Below, one piece after another: positions 52,239-60,107 of a DNA stretch of 64,000 nucleotides. The notes beneath the pieces were generated by a model that was not told the DNA's origin, searched no databases, and worked only from the letters and a program-made list of their open reading frames with translations. Where the stretch lies: positions 124,001 through 188,000 of the forward strand of contig NZ_FQXS01000002.1 of NCBI RefSeq assembly GCF_900130015.1, read 5' to 3'. Numbering within the stretch: the stretch's first letter is position 1; each line of letters opens with the position of its first letter. The stretch is from Desulfofustis glycolicus DSM 9705. GTDB taxonomy: Bacteria; Desulfobacterota; Desulfobulbia; Desulfobulbales; Desulfocapsaceae. The translations under genes were made by a program, and so were the position numbers.

Positions 52239-54821
52239 CTAAACTCTTCCGGGCAGGATACCGGGAGCGAAAATGCGGTCTGGATCCAGAACGCCCTTGA
52301 TGGCATGACTCAGTTTCCATTCCGGTCTCGTCGAACCGAAGACATCATTGCTCTTGCGAAACGCCTCGGATGCCTTGAGGACAACGACATGACCCTGACA
52401 GCGTTTTACGAGGCTGTCGATTTTCTTCCATTGCTCTGCCGTCAGGTCGACAAACCCCGCATGAATCCGAGCACAGGCCACGTCGAGCAACACTTGATCG
52501 GGCCGAACTATCCTCTCCAGATCCAAGTAACATTCAAGCACCCGGGCGATAATAACATCCGCCTGAAGGACGAAGGGACTCTGCCAGATTTTCTCGAAGG
52601 CGCCAGTGTGGCACCCCTCCTCGAGCGGATATTCACTATCGCCGGAAACAGCCAGCCCGATGGACTGCATGACTTCCGCACAACGTTTGATCTGGCTCGG
52701 GACGACGATCTGCAGCCCCTCGAAACCGACCACCAATTTCCAGTTGTCGGCCTCCGGGACCATGGTGACGGATACGGCCAGCAGATTGGAGTTGGCGATC
52801 TTAGTGGCAGCTGCATAGCATTTTTCGTGGCTTCCGACCGCGGCAACCATACGGCATGTTTCCGGCCGGGTAGCAACTTTCCAGGTCGCCTCGGTGATCA
52901 AGCCGAGTGTACCGAGCGAACCGTTCAGCAGTCTGGTCATGTCATAACCAGCCACGTTTTTCATGACCTTGCCACCGGCGCTGACCATGGAGCCGGTGCT
53001 GTCGATGTATTGCAAGCCGAGCAGCATATCGCGTGGTCCGCCATAGGATACACGTTCAGGACCGACCGCCGCCATAGCCACGATGGAGCCGGTGGTCGAA
53101 TCGGTAGTGAAATAGGATGGTCTGATCGGCAACCACTGGTTCTTTTCGCCCAGCTTCACCTGCAGGGCGGCAAGCGTGACGCCGGCACCGGCGGTGATGA
53201 ACTGATTGTCATTATCGTACTCGATGATCTCGGACATCTGCAGGCTGTCGACGATCTGCGCCGGAGTCTCCGAATAGTTGCCGATACCGTTGAACGTGCC
53301 GTTGCCGGCAAAACGAACGGCTTTCTTCTCCGACCGGGCCTTCTTTATTATACCCATGGCCTCTTTTACCCCGGCCGCCGCGGCACCACCCGGTCGCCTC
53401 AGTATGGTCGGCTCGGACGGCGGCAGTCGCCTCTGCCCTTCCGGCGGCAGCGGAATGACCTTACCCGGGTTGAGCAGATTGTCGGGATCGAGAGCGAGTT
53501 TGACATCCTGCTGGGTGTTGAGATCGTTGCCGGAAAAGATCATATGCATCGCTTCCTGCTTCTCGTGACCGACACCGTGCTCGCCGGAGATGGTCCCGCC
53601 CAACTCGGCGCAGACTTCCATAATACCCCAACCAGCCTTGTGCGCCTGCTCCAACTCCTCAGGATGACGCGAATCAAACATCAGCAGCGGGTGCAAATTG
53701 CCGTCGCCGGCGTGGAAGACGTTGCCGACCGGACGACCATATTTTTCGGAGATTTCTCTAACGCCCTCCAGTGCTTCGGGCAACCGGCTCCGCAACACGC
53801 AGCCGTCGTTGACCAGGTAGTTCGGCGACAGGTTGCAGATGGCACCAAAGGCACCGCGCCGCCCCTTCCAGAGCAGGTCGCGCTCCGCCTGGTTCTTGGC
53901 GGTCCGAACTTCGCGGCATTGGGTGGCCATGCATATTTCCTCGATCTTCTCGGCCTGCTCCTGCAGGCCAGCGTTCATACCTTCGACTTCGATGATCAGC
54001 ACCGCCGCTGCATCCTGGGGGTAGCCGCATGGGGCGCCCATCTCCACCGCTTTGATGATCGTGTTGTCCATCATCTCCAGGGTCAATGGCACAATACCGG
54101 CCCGGATGATCTCCGAGACAGAGCGGGCGGCATGCGGAATCTCGTCATAAATGGCCAGCATGGTAATGACCGATTCGGTCTTCGGCGTGATTCGTACGAT
54201 AATCTCGGTCGCCACCCCGAGACACCCTTCACTGCCGACCATGAGTCCGCGCAGATCATAGCCCGGCGGATCAAACGCCGGCCCGGCAACATCGACAATC
54301 TCGCCGTCGGCGGTAACCATTTTCATGCCGAGAATGTGGTTCGAGGTCACACCGTATTTCAGGCAACGCGGGCCGCCGGAGTTTTCACCGACATTACCGC
54401 CGATAGTGGAGACTTTCTGGCTGGCCGGATCCGGCGCAAAAAACATGCCGAACGGTGCCACCGCCTCCTGCAGCTCAAGATTGGTCACCCCCGTATGCAC
54501 CACCGCATAACGACTCTCGGGATGGATTTCCAGTATTTCATTGAGCCGGGACAATGCAACGACCACACCGGAATGACTGATTGTACCACCGGAGAGGTTG
54601 GTGGCAAAACCGCGAGAAACCGAGGGCACCCCGGCTCGGTGCGCTTCACGCAGCACGCGCGCCACCTCTTCCGTCGTGCCGGGAAAAACGACGACTCCCG
54701 GCATATCCGTCGGAACTACCGAGGCATCGTAGGAGTATAGTTCCATGTCGGCCTTGGAATGTTTGACATATTCCTTGCCGACAATCTCTTCCATACTGCG
54801 AATAAAACTTTCGTTAATCAT
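52239..54821 (-). CDS. Fused GlcD-GlcE glycolate oxidase flavoprotein
   Basis: 860 residues, about the sum of GlcD (around 460) and GlcE (around 370). Residues 1-460 are GlcD-like: FAD-binding_4 domain (VSRGFATNLSGG, IGGNVGENSGGPRCLKYG) and an FAD-oxidase C domain with GEHGVG (His415) ending LDPDNLLNPGKV. After a linker with RRPGGAAAAGVKEA, residues about 490-860 are GlcE-like: RFAGNGTFNGIG, KVMKNVAGYDMTRL near 620, GSLGTLGLITEATWKV and C-terminal LDPDRIFAPGIL. It should oxidise glycolate to glyoxylate with FAD, passing electrons to GlcF. D-lactate or another 2-hydroxyacid is the alternative. The frame is unbroken, so the fusion is real. Confidence 0.88.
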   Translation of the reverse strand: MINESFIRSMEEIVGKEYVKHSKADMELYSYDASVVPTDMPGVVVFPGTTEEVARVLREAHRAGVPSVSRGFATNLSGGTISHSGVVVALSRLNEILEIHPESRYAVVHTGVTNLELQEAVAPFGMFFAPDPASQKVSTIGGNVGENSGGPRCLKYGVTSNHILGMKMVTADGEIVDVAGPAFDPPGYDLRGLMVGSEGCLGVATEIIVRITPKTESVITMLAIYDEIPHAARSVSEIIRAGIVPLTLEMMDNTIIKAVEMGAPCGYPQDAAAVLIIEVEGMNAGLQEQAEKIEEICMATQCREVRTAKNQAERDLLWKGRRGAFGAICNLSPNYLVNDGCVLRSRLPEALEGVREISEKYGRPVGNVFHAGDGNLHPLLMFDSRHPEELEQAHKAGWGIMEVCAELGGTISGEHGVGHEKQEAMHMIFSGNDLNTQQDVKLALDPDNLLNPGKVIPLPPEGQRRLPPSEPTILRRPGGAAAAGVKEAMGIIKKARSEKKAVRFAGNGTFNGIGNYSETPAQIVDSLQMSEIIEYDNDNQFITAGAGVTLAALQVKLGEKNQWLPIRPSYFTTDSTTGSIVAMAAVGPERVSYGGPRDMLLGLQYIDSTGSMVSAGGKVMKNVAGYDMTRLLNGSLGTLGLITEATWKVATRPETCRMVAAVGSHEKCYAAATKIANSNLLAVSVTMVPEADNWKLVVGFEGLQIVVPSQIKRCAEVMQSIGLAVSGDSEYPLEEGCHTGAFEKIWQSPFVLQADVIIARVLECYLDLERIVRPDQVLLDVACARIHAGFVDLTAEQWKKIDSLVKRCQGHVVVLKASEAFRKSNDVFGSTRPEWKLSHAIKGVLDPDRIFAPGILPGRV

Positions 54822-54898
54822 CTGTGTCCTCCGACTGCCTTTTGGCGGTAAAACGCTACCCGGGGAAAAGCGTCAGGCACGCTCCGATCCGGATGGTG

Positions 54899-55591
54899 TC
54901 ATTGTTTCTGCCAGCAGAGCGCCACAAGCGCCCCTGTATTTTTCTGCTCCAGACGTCCTTGCTCTTCCAGCACGGCTGCCTGCCCGGGGTCAGTGTCTTT
55001 GAGAAAATGAATCGCCGTTTTGACCGTGCCCGGGCTGGAGGCGAGTCGGCTCATTTCCTGCGGCGAACGAAACGTCATGTTGGCAAACAGGGAATGGCCC
55101 GCGGCCGCTTTTTCTTTCCTGCGCACCGCCCATGGACTCAGGCTGTTGAGCGTGGTGACGACGACAGTGCCACCCGGCCGGGTCACTCGATTCATTTCAC
55201 CGATTGCCGACCGCGCATCAGCGACGAATTCCAACGCCGTCATCGAGTAGACCCGGTCAAAACTCTGATCGGCGAAAGGAAGTCTGGTCATCGTCCCGAC
55301 CAGAGCGGCGAAACGATATCCCACTGCCTTTGCCTCCGCCCGGCGGAGCATCGGCAACGAGAGATCGAGACCGACCAACGCCGGTCGGACGGCACCAACC
55401 AGTGCGGTAAAAACACCGGAACCGCAACCGACATCGAGGATCAACTCGTCGGGTTGCGGCGCCAGGAGTTCGATTAATAGTTCGGCCTCGTAAGCCTTGA
55501 CCAGTTTACCGATCGGGGTTGTAAACCACGTATCGTAACGATCCGGCCAATCGTCAAACAATTGGCCTTCGGTTGCTTGATCGGTTGTCAT
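54899..55591 (-). CDS. Class I SAM-dependent methyltransferase
   Basis: A 230-residue Methyltransf_11-type protein with motif I LDVGCGSGVFTAL, LDLSLPMLRRA, then PFADQSFDRVYSMTALEFV and RVTRPGGTVVVTTLN. Substrate is unknown. It lies inside the leftward glycolate block between the thiamine-binding-like gene and the GlcD-GlcE gene, with gaps of 38 and 77 bases. Why a methyltransferase is embedded here is not clear. Confidence 0.8.
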   Translation of the reverse strand: MTTDQATEGQLFDDWPDRYDTWFTTPIGKLVKAYEAELLIELLAPQPDELILDVGCGSGVFTALVGAVRPALVGLDLSLPMLRRAEAKAVGYRFAALVGTMTRLPFADQSFDRVYSMTALEFVADARSAIGEMNRVTRPGGTVVVTTLNSLSPWAVRRKEKAAAGHSLFANMTFRSPQEMSRLASSPGTVKTAIHFLKDTDPGQAAVLEEQGRLEQKNTGALVALCWQKQ

Positions 55592-55629
55592 GATCGCCGG
55601 GAATGCTTCACATTCTTTCTCATCATCGG

Positions 55630-55932
55630 CTACTCACCGACCTTGTCGGTAACCGATTGGATCTTGCCGGCCAGGCTGGCGTCCTTATCCCGCCGATCAT
55701 CAACTTTGAGTTCGATGATCAAACGACGAGCGCCTTCTTCCAATTGGGCTTGATGGATTTTGTTCACCAACTCGAACAAATCAGGCAACGTGGGAACCTC
55801 GATCGAAGTGGACATCCCGCCGACCTGGTAGGTGTATCCTGACTCCTCGATGATCTTGACGCCCTTCCTGACAAAGCGTCCCATGCTGAGCCCTTCGCTG
55901 ACCGGATAGATGGACAATTGCGCAAGGATCAT
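55630..55932 (-). CDS. MTH1187/YkoF-type thiamine-binding-like protein
   Basis: A 100-residue protein of the MTH1187 family (Pfam Thiamine_BP): ILAQLSIYPVSEGLSMGRFVRKGVKIIEESGYTYQVGGMSTSIE followed by GARRLIIELKVDDRRDK. The fold is ferredoxin-like and binds small ligands in homologues. The start at 55932 is chosen because family members begin here and GAGAG lies 6 bases upstream; a longer frame to 55998 runs through a strong hairpin. In this operon it might serve thiamine-diphosphate supply for PFOR, but that is a guess. Confidence 0.75.
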   Translation of the reverse strand: MILAQLSIYPVSEGLSMGRFVRKGVKIIEESGYTYQVGGMSTSIEVPTLPDLFELVNKIHQAQLEEGARRLIIELKVDDRRDKDASLAGKIQSVTDKVGE

Positions 55933-55962
55933 AAACACACTCTCGATAGTCTGGACGGACTG

Positions 55963-55996
55963 GGGGACCACCGGACCATCTGGTCCGGTAATCCCC
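55963..55996 (-). promoter_or_regulatory. Intercistronic hairpin before the MTH1187-like gene
   Basis: ACCGGACCA and TGGTCCGGT form a perfect 9-base stem with a 2-base loop, extended outward across a 2x2 internal loop by GGGGA/TCCCC. It lies between the lyase stop and the MTH1187-like start, with no T-run. It may adjust expression within the operon or protect upstream mRNA. Confidence 0.45.
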
Positions 55997-56019
55997 ATAT
56001 ACCCCCGAAATACGGTGGG

Positions 56020-56919
56020 TTATTTTTTGTTTTTGTCTTCGACGGCCTTGATTTCGGCCATGGTCCGAAGAATCTGCATGGCATTTTCATAGACCGGTGT
56101 ATCAACCATTTTTCCGAGATAGGTAACCGCCGCCGAGCCTTTAGCGATCCCTTCCTCCTCGAAGACTTTCTTCACTCCCTCGGCCCATTCGACACTTTCC
56201 GGAGACGGTGTGTAAATCTCGTGGGACCGCTCGATCTGGCTCGGATGAATGAGCATTCGGCCTTCGTAACCCATCTGGTGTCCTTCTTTCGTGCTCTTCT
56301 TGAATGCTTCTTCGTCCTTAAAGGCAACAAACGGACAGTCGATGGCTACACAGCCTGCGGCTCGGGCAGCCACGGCAGTATGATAGCGTGCATAGAGCTG
56401 CTCGACACCTTCCGAGGTCAGCTCGACACGCATATCCTTGGTGTAATCCACAGCGCCGAAGATCAACGAGTTGACGCGCGGGCTGGCGGCAGCCGACGGA
56501 TACGCGTTGATGACACCCTTGGCGGTTTCGATCAGCAGCTGAATGGCCACCGTACCGACTTTCATGCCGCGACGCTGCTCGAGTTCCTCGAGCTTCCAAT
56601 CAAGACGCTGAACGTTCTCAGGACTGCCGCACTTGGCCAGACAGACACCGTCGAGGCCGGGATGAACGATGGCCTCGAGGTCATCGTTGGTCATCTCGGT
56701 CTCCCAGTTATTGATCCGCACGTAGAGATACGGTGCGGCCTGGTTGGCGCGTTCGGTCTTCAGGTACTTCTGGATCATTTCCCGGCCTTTGGCTTTCTCC
56801 GCCGGCGGTACTGAATCTTCCAGATCGAGGGTAACGATGTCGGAGCCGATGGTCGGCGCCTTGCCAACCATTTTCTCGTTGTTGCTCGGTACGTAGAATA
56901 CTGATCTCATTACGGCCAT
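56020..56919 (-). CDS. HpcH/HpaI-family lyase, probably malyl-CoA lyase
   Basis: A 299-residue CitE/HpcH TIM-barrel protein. The N-terminus RSVFYVPSNNEKMV, the metal/acid segment LDLEDSVPPAEKAKGREM, VRINNWET, LIETAKGVINAY and GRMLIHPSQIE are all in place. In this family the enzyme cleaves or forms (S)-malyl-CoA, citramalyl-CoA or citryl-CoA. Its placement between GlcD-GlcE/GlcF and a CoA ligase suggests it condenses glyoxylate with acetyl-CoA to malyl-CoA. Citramalyl-CoA lyase is the main alternative, but no itaconyl-CoA hydratase is nearby. Gap to the ligase alpha gene upstream is 22 bases. Confidence 0.82.
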   Translation of the reverse strand: MAVMRSVFYVPSNNEKMVGKAPTIGSDIVTLDLEDSVPPAEKAKGREMIQKYLKTERANQAAPYLYVRINNWETEMTNDDLEAIVHPGLDGVCLAKCGSPENVQRLDWKLEELEQRRGMKVGTVAIQLLIETAKGVINAYPSAAASPRVNSLIFGAVDYTKDMRVELTSEGVEQLYARYHTAVAARAAGCVAIDCPFVAFKDEEAFKKSTKEGHQMGYEGRMLIHPSQIERSHEIYTPSPESVEWAEGVKKVFEEEGIAKGSAAVTYLGKMVDTPVYENAMQILRTMAEIKAVEDKNKK

Positions 56920-56941
56920 GGTGGTTTCCTCCTGTTAGTGT

Positions 56942-57838
56942 TTATAATCCGGTAAGTTCTTTGATTTTGGGAGCGATTTCCTCGGGGCTGTCAACGACAT
57001 GCGCTCCGGCTTCGCTCAGGGCCTTCATCTTGCCCTGAGCGGTCCCGCGTCCCTTCTCGACAATACTGCTGGCGTGCGAAAACCGCATACCTTCCGGGGC
57101 CCAGGCGCCGGCTATAAAAACGACAAGCGGTTTGGTAAACTCTTTGTTAGCGACGACTTCAGCCGCTTCTTCTTCCATGGTACCGCCAATTTCACCAAAA
57201 ATCGCCACGGCCTTGGTCTGCTCGTCTTTTTCAAATTTTTTCAGCACATCGGCCATGGTCAGGCCGAGCACCGGCTCGGTGCCGATATGCATCGCCGTGC
57301 TGATCCCCAGACCGGCTACTTTCAGCGCCCAGGGCACGGTACCGGACTGGCCGCCGCTGCGGGAAATTACCCCGATCGGCCCCGGGTCAAACAACGTCCC
57401 GGCCCAGTCGACGCTGCCGCCGAGCCAGCCAATTACCGATTTGCCGGGACTGATCAGCCCGAGACTGCCGGGACCGAGCAACTCGACGTTATTTTTCCGG
57501 GCGTAGCTGACCATGTCGATGACGTCATGGATTGGGATACGTTCGACTGGTGAACTGACGAACTTGACACCGGCATCGATCGCTTCATAAACGGCTCCCT
57601 TGAGAGCCGGCCCGGGAATGAAGGTGCAGGCCGCATCGATCTGGCCGTGATTGCGGATAGCTTCCTTGACGGTGTTGTACACCGGGATGCCGTGCACCTC
57701 GCTGCCGCCCTTGCCGGGGGTTACCCCGGCCACCACCTTGGTGCCGTAGTCCTTCATGTATTTGGTACGCAGGGAACCTTCACGCCCCGTGATACCCTGA
57801 ATAACAACTGTGGTATTTTCATCCATTATAATAGACAT
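56942..57838 (-). CDS. ADP-forming CoA ligase alpha subunit, probably malate-CoA ligase
   Basis: A 298-residue SucD-like protein. A CoA-binding Rossmann domain covers about residues 5-105 (VVIQGITGREG). The phosphohistidine region is FSHASSIVEKGRGTAQGK with His255, aligned with GHAGAI of SucD. The loop usually reading SRSGTLTYE is replaced by SRSGGQSGTVPWAL, which argues against ordinary succinyl-CoA synthetase. With the beta subunit it would convert malyl-CoA + ADP + Pi to malate + ATP + CoA, a substrate-level phosphorylation. The reverse reaction is known as malate thiokinase. Confidence 0.8.
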   Translation of the reverse strand: MSIIMDENTTVVIQGITGREGSLRTKYMKDYGTKVVAGVTPGKGGSEVHGIPVYNTVKEAIRNHGQIDAACTFIPGPALKGAVYEAIDAGVKFVSSPVERIPIHDVIDMVSYARKNNVELLGPGSLGLISPGKSVIGWLGGSVDWAGTLFDPGPIGVISRSGGQSGTVPWALKVAGLGISTAMHIGTEPVLGLTMADVLKKFEKDEQTKAVAIFGEIGGTMEEEAAEVVANKEFTKPLVVFIAGAWAPEGMRFSHASSIVEKGRGTAQGKMKALSEAGAHVVDSPEEIAPKIKELTGL

Positions 57839-57852
57839 ATATCATCCCCTGC

Positions 57853-58137
57853 TCATGCGGTTCCGTGCTTTGCTCTATATTCGGCCAACCCCTCAATGGG
57901 TACCTCGATGGTAATGGCCGAATTTCCCCTAAACCAGCATTCATATTCACAGGCCAGGCACTCGGTACCCTTGCGGGCCAAGTTATCCGGGCTATCAACT
58001 ACGGCCGGTTTGCCGTCCTTGAGGACCAGAATGCCCCGGCTGTATTTCTTGCAGGCCTCGACGCAGGCATGCGTCGTGCATCCTTCGCATTTCGCCTCAT
58101 CGATGATGATCTTGATTGTTCTCTCAGAAAATTCCAT
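57853..58137 (-). CDS. Seven-cysteine ferredoxin-like protein inside the CoA-ligase operon
   Basis: A 94-residue protein with Cys17, Cys20, Cys25, Cys29 (C-x2-C-x4-C-x3-C) and Cys60, Cys63, Cys67 (C-x2-C-x3-C). Seven ligands would suit a [3Fe-4S]/[4Fe-4S] pair or one [4Fe-4S] cluster with extra cysteines. The spacing is unlike a standard 2[4Fe-4S] ferredoxin. It sits 12 bases after the ligase beta gene and 14 bases before the alpha gene, so it is translated with them. Role unknown: electron carrier for glycolate oxidation, or an accessory or redox switch of the ligase. Confidence 0.75.
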   Translation of the reverse strand: MEFSERTIKIIIDEAKCEGCTTHACVEACKKYSRGILVLKDGKPAVVDSPDNLARKGTECLACEYECWFRGNSAITIEVPIEGLAEYRAKHGTA

Positions 58138-58149
58138 CTATCTCTCCTC

Positions 58150-59406
58150 TCAGGCCGCAGCCTTCTCCTTGCGATATTCTTCCACCAGAGCTTTAACCCG
58201 GCCACCGATGAACTTGGCGTCATAAACGTGCTCGCGGTCGTAAATCTCCACCCGATCGCCAAATTCGGCCAACCCCTCCTTGAGAATCTCCTGGGACTGT
58301 TTTTCCTTGTTGCCGCAGAGCAGCAGCACGACCGGGAAACCGGGCCGTTTCGGAAGCTCTTCCCGCAACGCCTTGACGATACCGTGGGCATGGTGCCACT
58401 GCTCCTGGTTGGCCATCATGAAGCCGGACAGGAAATAACCTTCGATCCCCGGTTGCGACATGATCAGCTTGACGGCGCGATACACTTTCGACGCAGTCGG
58501 ATTGCCACTGGTATCGGCATAATCGGCAACCTTCAGGCCGACCTTGTTAAGCGCATCCATGCCGAGCATCGCGGCGCCGCCGCCGATGCCGTGATAACCG
58601 ACATAGCCGCCTTTCCGCAACTCCTCGGGCGGAGCCATTTCTGCCAGATAACTGGTACCGCGAAAATCGTTGGCTTCAAACGACCAGCCCATCAATTCGA
58701 AATCGGTCGGCTCTTTGAGAAATTCACGGCCGATCTTGATGCCGAACTCCGGATGCCGAAACAGGGCCTGATCGTCCACTTCCATCCGGCAATCGGCGGC
58801 CAACACCTTGCCGTCCTTGGTGAGCACCAGCGGGTTGATTTCCAGTGCCCGGCAGTCATTTTTGCGAAACGCATTGTAGAGTTTCAAGATAACGTCGGCC
58901 AGCGGCCGCAAGACCGGACCATTGATGCCCATCGACACCGCCATGTCCAGCGTGTCGTGGATCATCAGCCCTTTGATCACGTCGACATTGCGCGTGGCGA
59001 TCTTGTCTTCGGACACCGACTCGATGTCGACGCCGCCTTCCGGGCTGAACATCAGTACCGGTCCACGGACATCCTGGGCGGAATTGATGATCAGACCGGC
59101 ATAGAACTCCTGGGCGATATCTAGTTGTTCCTCAACGAGGACCTGTTTGACCACCAAGCCCTTGATGGTCATCCCCAAAATCTGCTCGGCCATTTTTCCG
59201 GCCTCCTCAGGAGTTGCAGCAAGCTTGACGCCGCCGGCTTTGCCGCGTCCTCCGGCCAGAACCTGCGCTTTTACGACAACCGGCTTGCCGATGGTGCGCG
59301 CCGCCTCGACAACCTCCTCCGGGGTGCTGGCGACTATCCCTTCAGGGACCGGAATGCCGGCTTTTTTGAAATGCTCTTTACCCTGATATTCGAGAAACTT
59401 TGCCAT
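58150..59406 (-). CDS. ADP-forming CoA ligase beta subunit, probably malate-CoA ligase
   Basis: A 418-residue SucC-like protein. An ATP-grasp domain covers about 1-235 (FLEYQGKEHFKKAGIPVPEG, VVKAQVLAGGRGKAGGVKL, LEINPLVLTKDG, with metal residues in AADCRMEVDD). The C-terminal ligase domain has GGGAAMLGMDAL and GNPTASKVYRAVKLI. The usual SucC loop NIFGGI-RCD is replaced by LSGFMMANQEQWHHAHG, a marked change at the substrate side. It is the first gene of the leftward block; start ATG follows GGAGGAAAG. A promoter and a perfect operator lie about 100-145 bases upstream. Confidence 0.82.
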   Translation of the reverse strand: MAKFLEYQGKEHFKKAGIPVPEGIVASTPEEVVEAARTIGKPVVVKAQVLAGGRGKAGGVKLAATPEEAGKMAEQILGMTIKGLVVKQVLVEEQLDIAQEFYAGLIINSAQDVRGPVLMFSPEGGVDIESVSEDKIATRNVDVIKGLMIHDTLDMAVSMGINGPVLRPLADVILKLYNAFRKNDCRALEINPLVLTKDGKVLAADCRMEVDDQALFRHPEFGIKIGREFLKEPTDFELMGWSFEANDFRGTSYLAEMAPPEELRKGGYVGYHGIGGGAAMLGMDALNKVGLKVADYADTSGNPTASKVYRAVKLIMSQPGIEGYFLSGFMMANQEQWHHAHGIVKALREELPKRPGFPVVLLLCGNKEKQSQEILKEGLAEFGDRVEIYDREHVYDAKFIGGRVKALVEEYRKEKAAA

Positions 59407-59503
59407 CTTTCCTCCGTGTTCACTGAGTTATGGTTACGGCCCAGCCTGGCATGTATACATTTTCGCACGCCGGCTCGGTCTCTTATCCGAACAACCTTTT
59501 TCA

Positions 59504-59516
59504 CTGGTAAGACCAG
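59504..59516. promoter_or_regulatory. FadR/PdhR-like operator at the CoA-ligase promoter
   Basis: CTGGTAAGACCAG, a perfect 5-3-5 palindrome that fits the FadR-family consensus TNGT-N3-ACNA. Its core equals the PdhR box core as I remember it. It begins 4 bases after the -10 box of the leftward promoter, so a bound repressor would cover the transcript start. Confidence 0.7.
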
Positions 59517-59520
59517 ACTA

Positions 59521-59549
59521 ATTCTGTCATTTTGACAATCAAATGTCAA
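59521..59549 (-). promoter_or_regulatory. Sigma-70-type promoter for the CoA-ligase/glycolate operon
   Basis: On the minus strand TTGACA (59544-59549), 17 bases, CAGAAT (59521-59526). The -10 is weak (4 of 6), the -35 perfect. The same layout (promoter then operator) recurs at the divergent TRAP promoter. Confidence 0.55.
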
Positions 59550-60055
59550 GGAATTTTGCTGGCCGCCCGGAAGTTTTATGGCCCACTCAAGATCTTTACC
59601 CAAAACATCACAAAACACAGCTTTCGGCACAACTAGACAATTTCGCATAATCCACGGATTCATCACTGTTGCAGGAATACGGTTGCCTGGTTCGACTCAA
59701 CTACTTCGACCCAACATCACCCCCTGAACCCCTCCTCACCCCAGCAGGCGACGCAGGTGATCATTGGGATCACTCGATGAAATCTTTCCATGTACTTGTT
59801 TTTATTGATGTAACGATAAAGAAAAACTCGTCGTAAGAATATGGATGATTAATTATTTTTTATCGATAATAGTTAATATCGGTCCACGCTCCACTTTTTT
59901 GCAGTGACAAATTTACGTCTTGTTCGCTCCCCACTTTATCTCTTCTTTATGTGTTTGTGCTGAATAATCAACAACAAACACAATGATGAAGATCATTCCC
60001 CAAAAGATGCGCGCACCATTTTTCTCCTGTTGCTTCCCGGTTTTTAGAAAACTAT
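59550..60055. other. AT-rich divergent spacer, no gene seen
   Basis: About 500 bases between the leftward CoA-ligase promoter and the rightward TRAP promoter. It is clearly more AT-rich than its surroundings, especially 59790-59900. I see no convincing open reading frame, RNA gene or repeat. It may bind further regulators or nucleoid proteins. Confidence 0.5.
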
Positions 60056-60084
60056 TTGACACTTAAACAGAAACATTATATAAG
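60056..60084 (+). promoter_or_regulatory. Sigma-70-type promoter for the TRAP operon
   Basis: TTGACA (60056-60061), 17 bases, TATAAG (60079-60084). This is a strong promoter; the transcript start would be near 60091, inside the operator that follows. Confidence 0.7.
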
Positions 60085-60090
60085 GAAGTA

Positions 60091-60107
60091 TTCTGGTTTG
60101 ACCAGAA
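60091..60107. promoter_or_regulatory. FadR/PdhR-like operator at the TRAP promoter
   Basis: TTCTGGTTTGACCAGAA, a perfect 7-3-7 palindrome with the TGGT-N3-ACCA core. It starts 6 bases after the -10 box, so binding would block initiation. It is the longest of the three candidate sites. Confidence 0.75.

Noticed and set aside
52227-54740. 837-residue open frame on the plus strand
   Set aside because: It is antisense to the GlcD-GlcE fusion and shows no protein family features.
50826-54821. D-lactate dehydrogenase as the role of the flavoprotein and Fe-S pair
   Set aside because: A GlcE half is present and the flanking malyl-CoA genes need glyoxylate. PFOR alone would also fit lactate, so this is not fully excluded.
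56020-59406. Itaconate or citramalate degradation as the role of the lyase and CoA ligase
   Set aside because: No itaconyl-CoA hydratase or CoA-transferase is nearby, while glycolate oxidase-type subunits are in the same gene block. It remains the main alternative for enzyme specificity.
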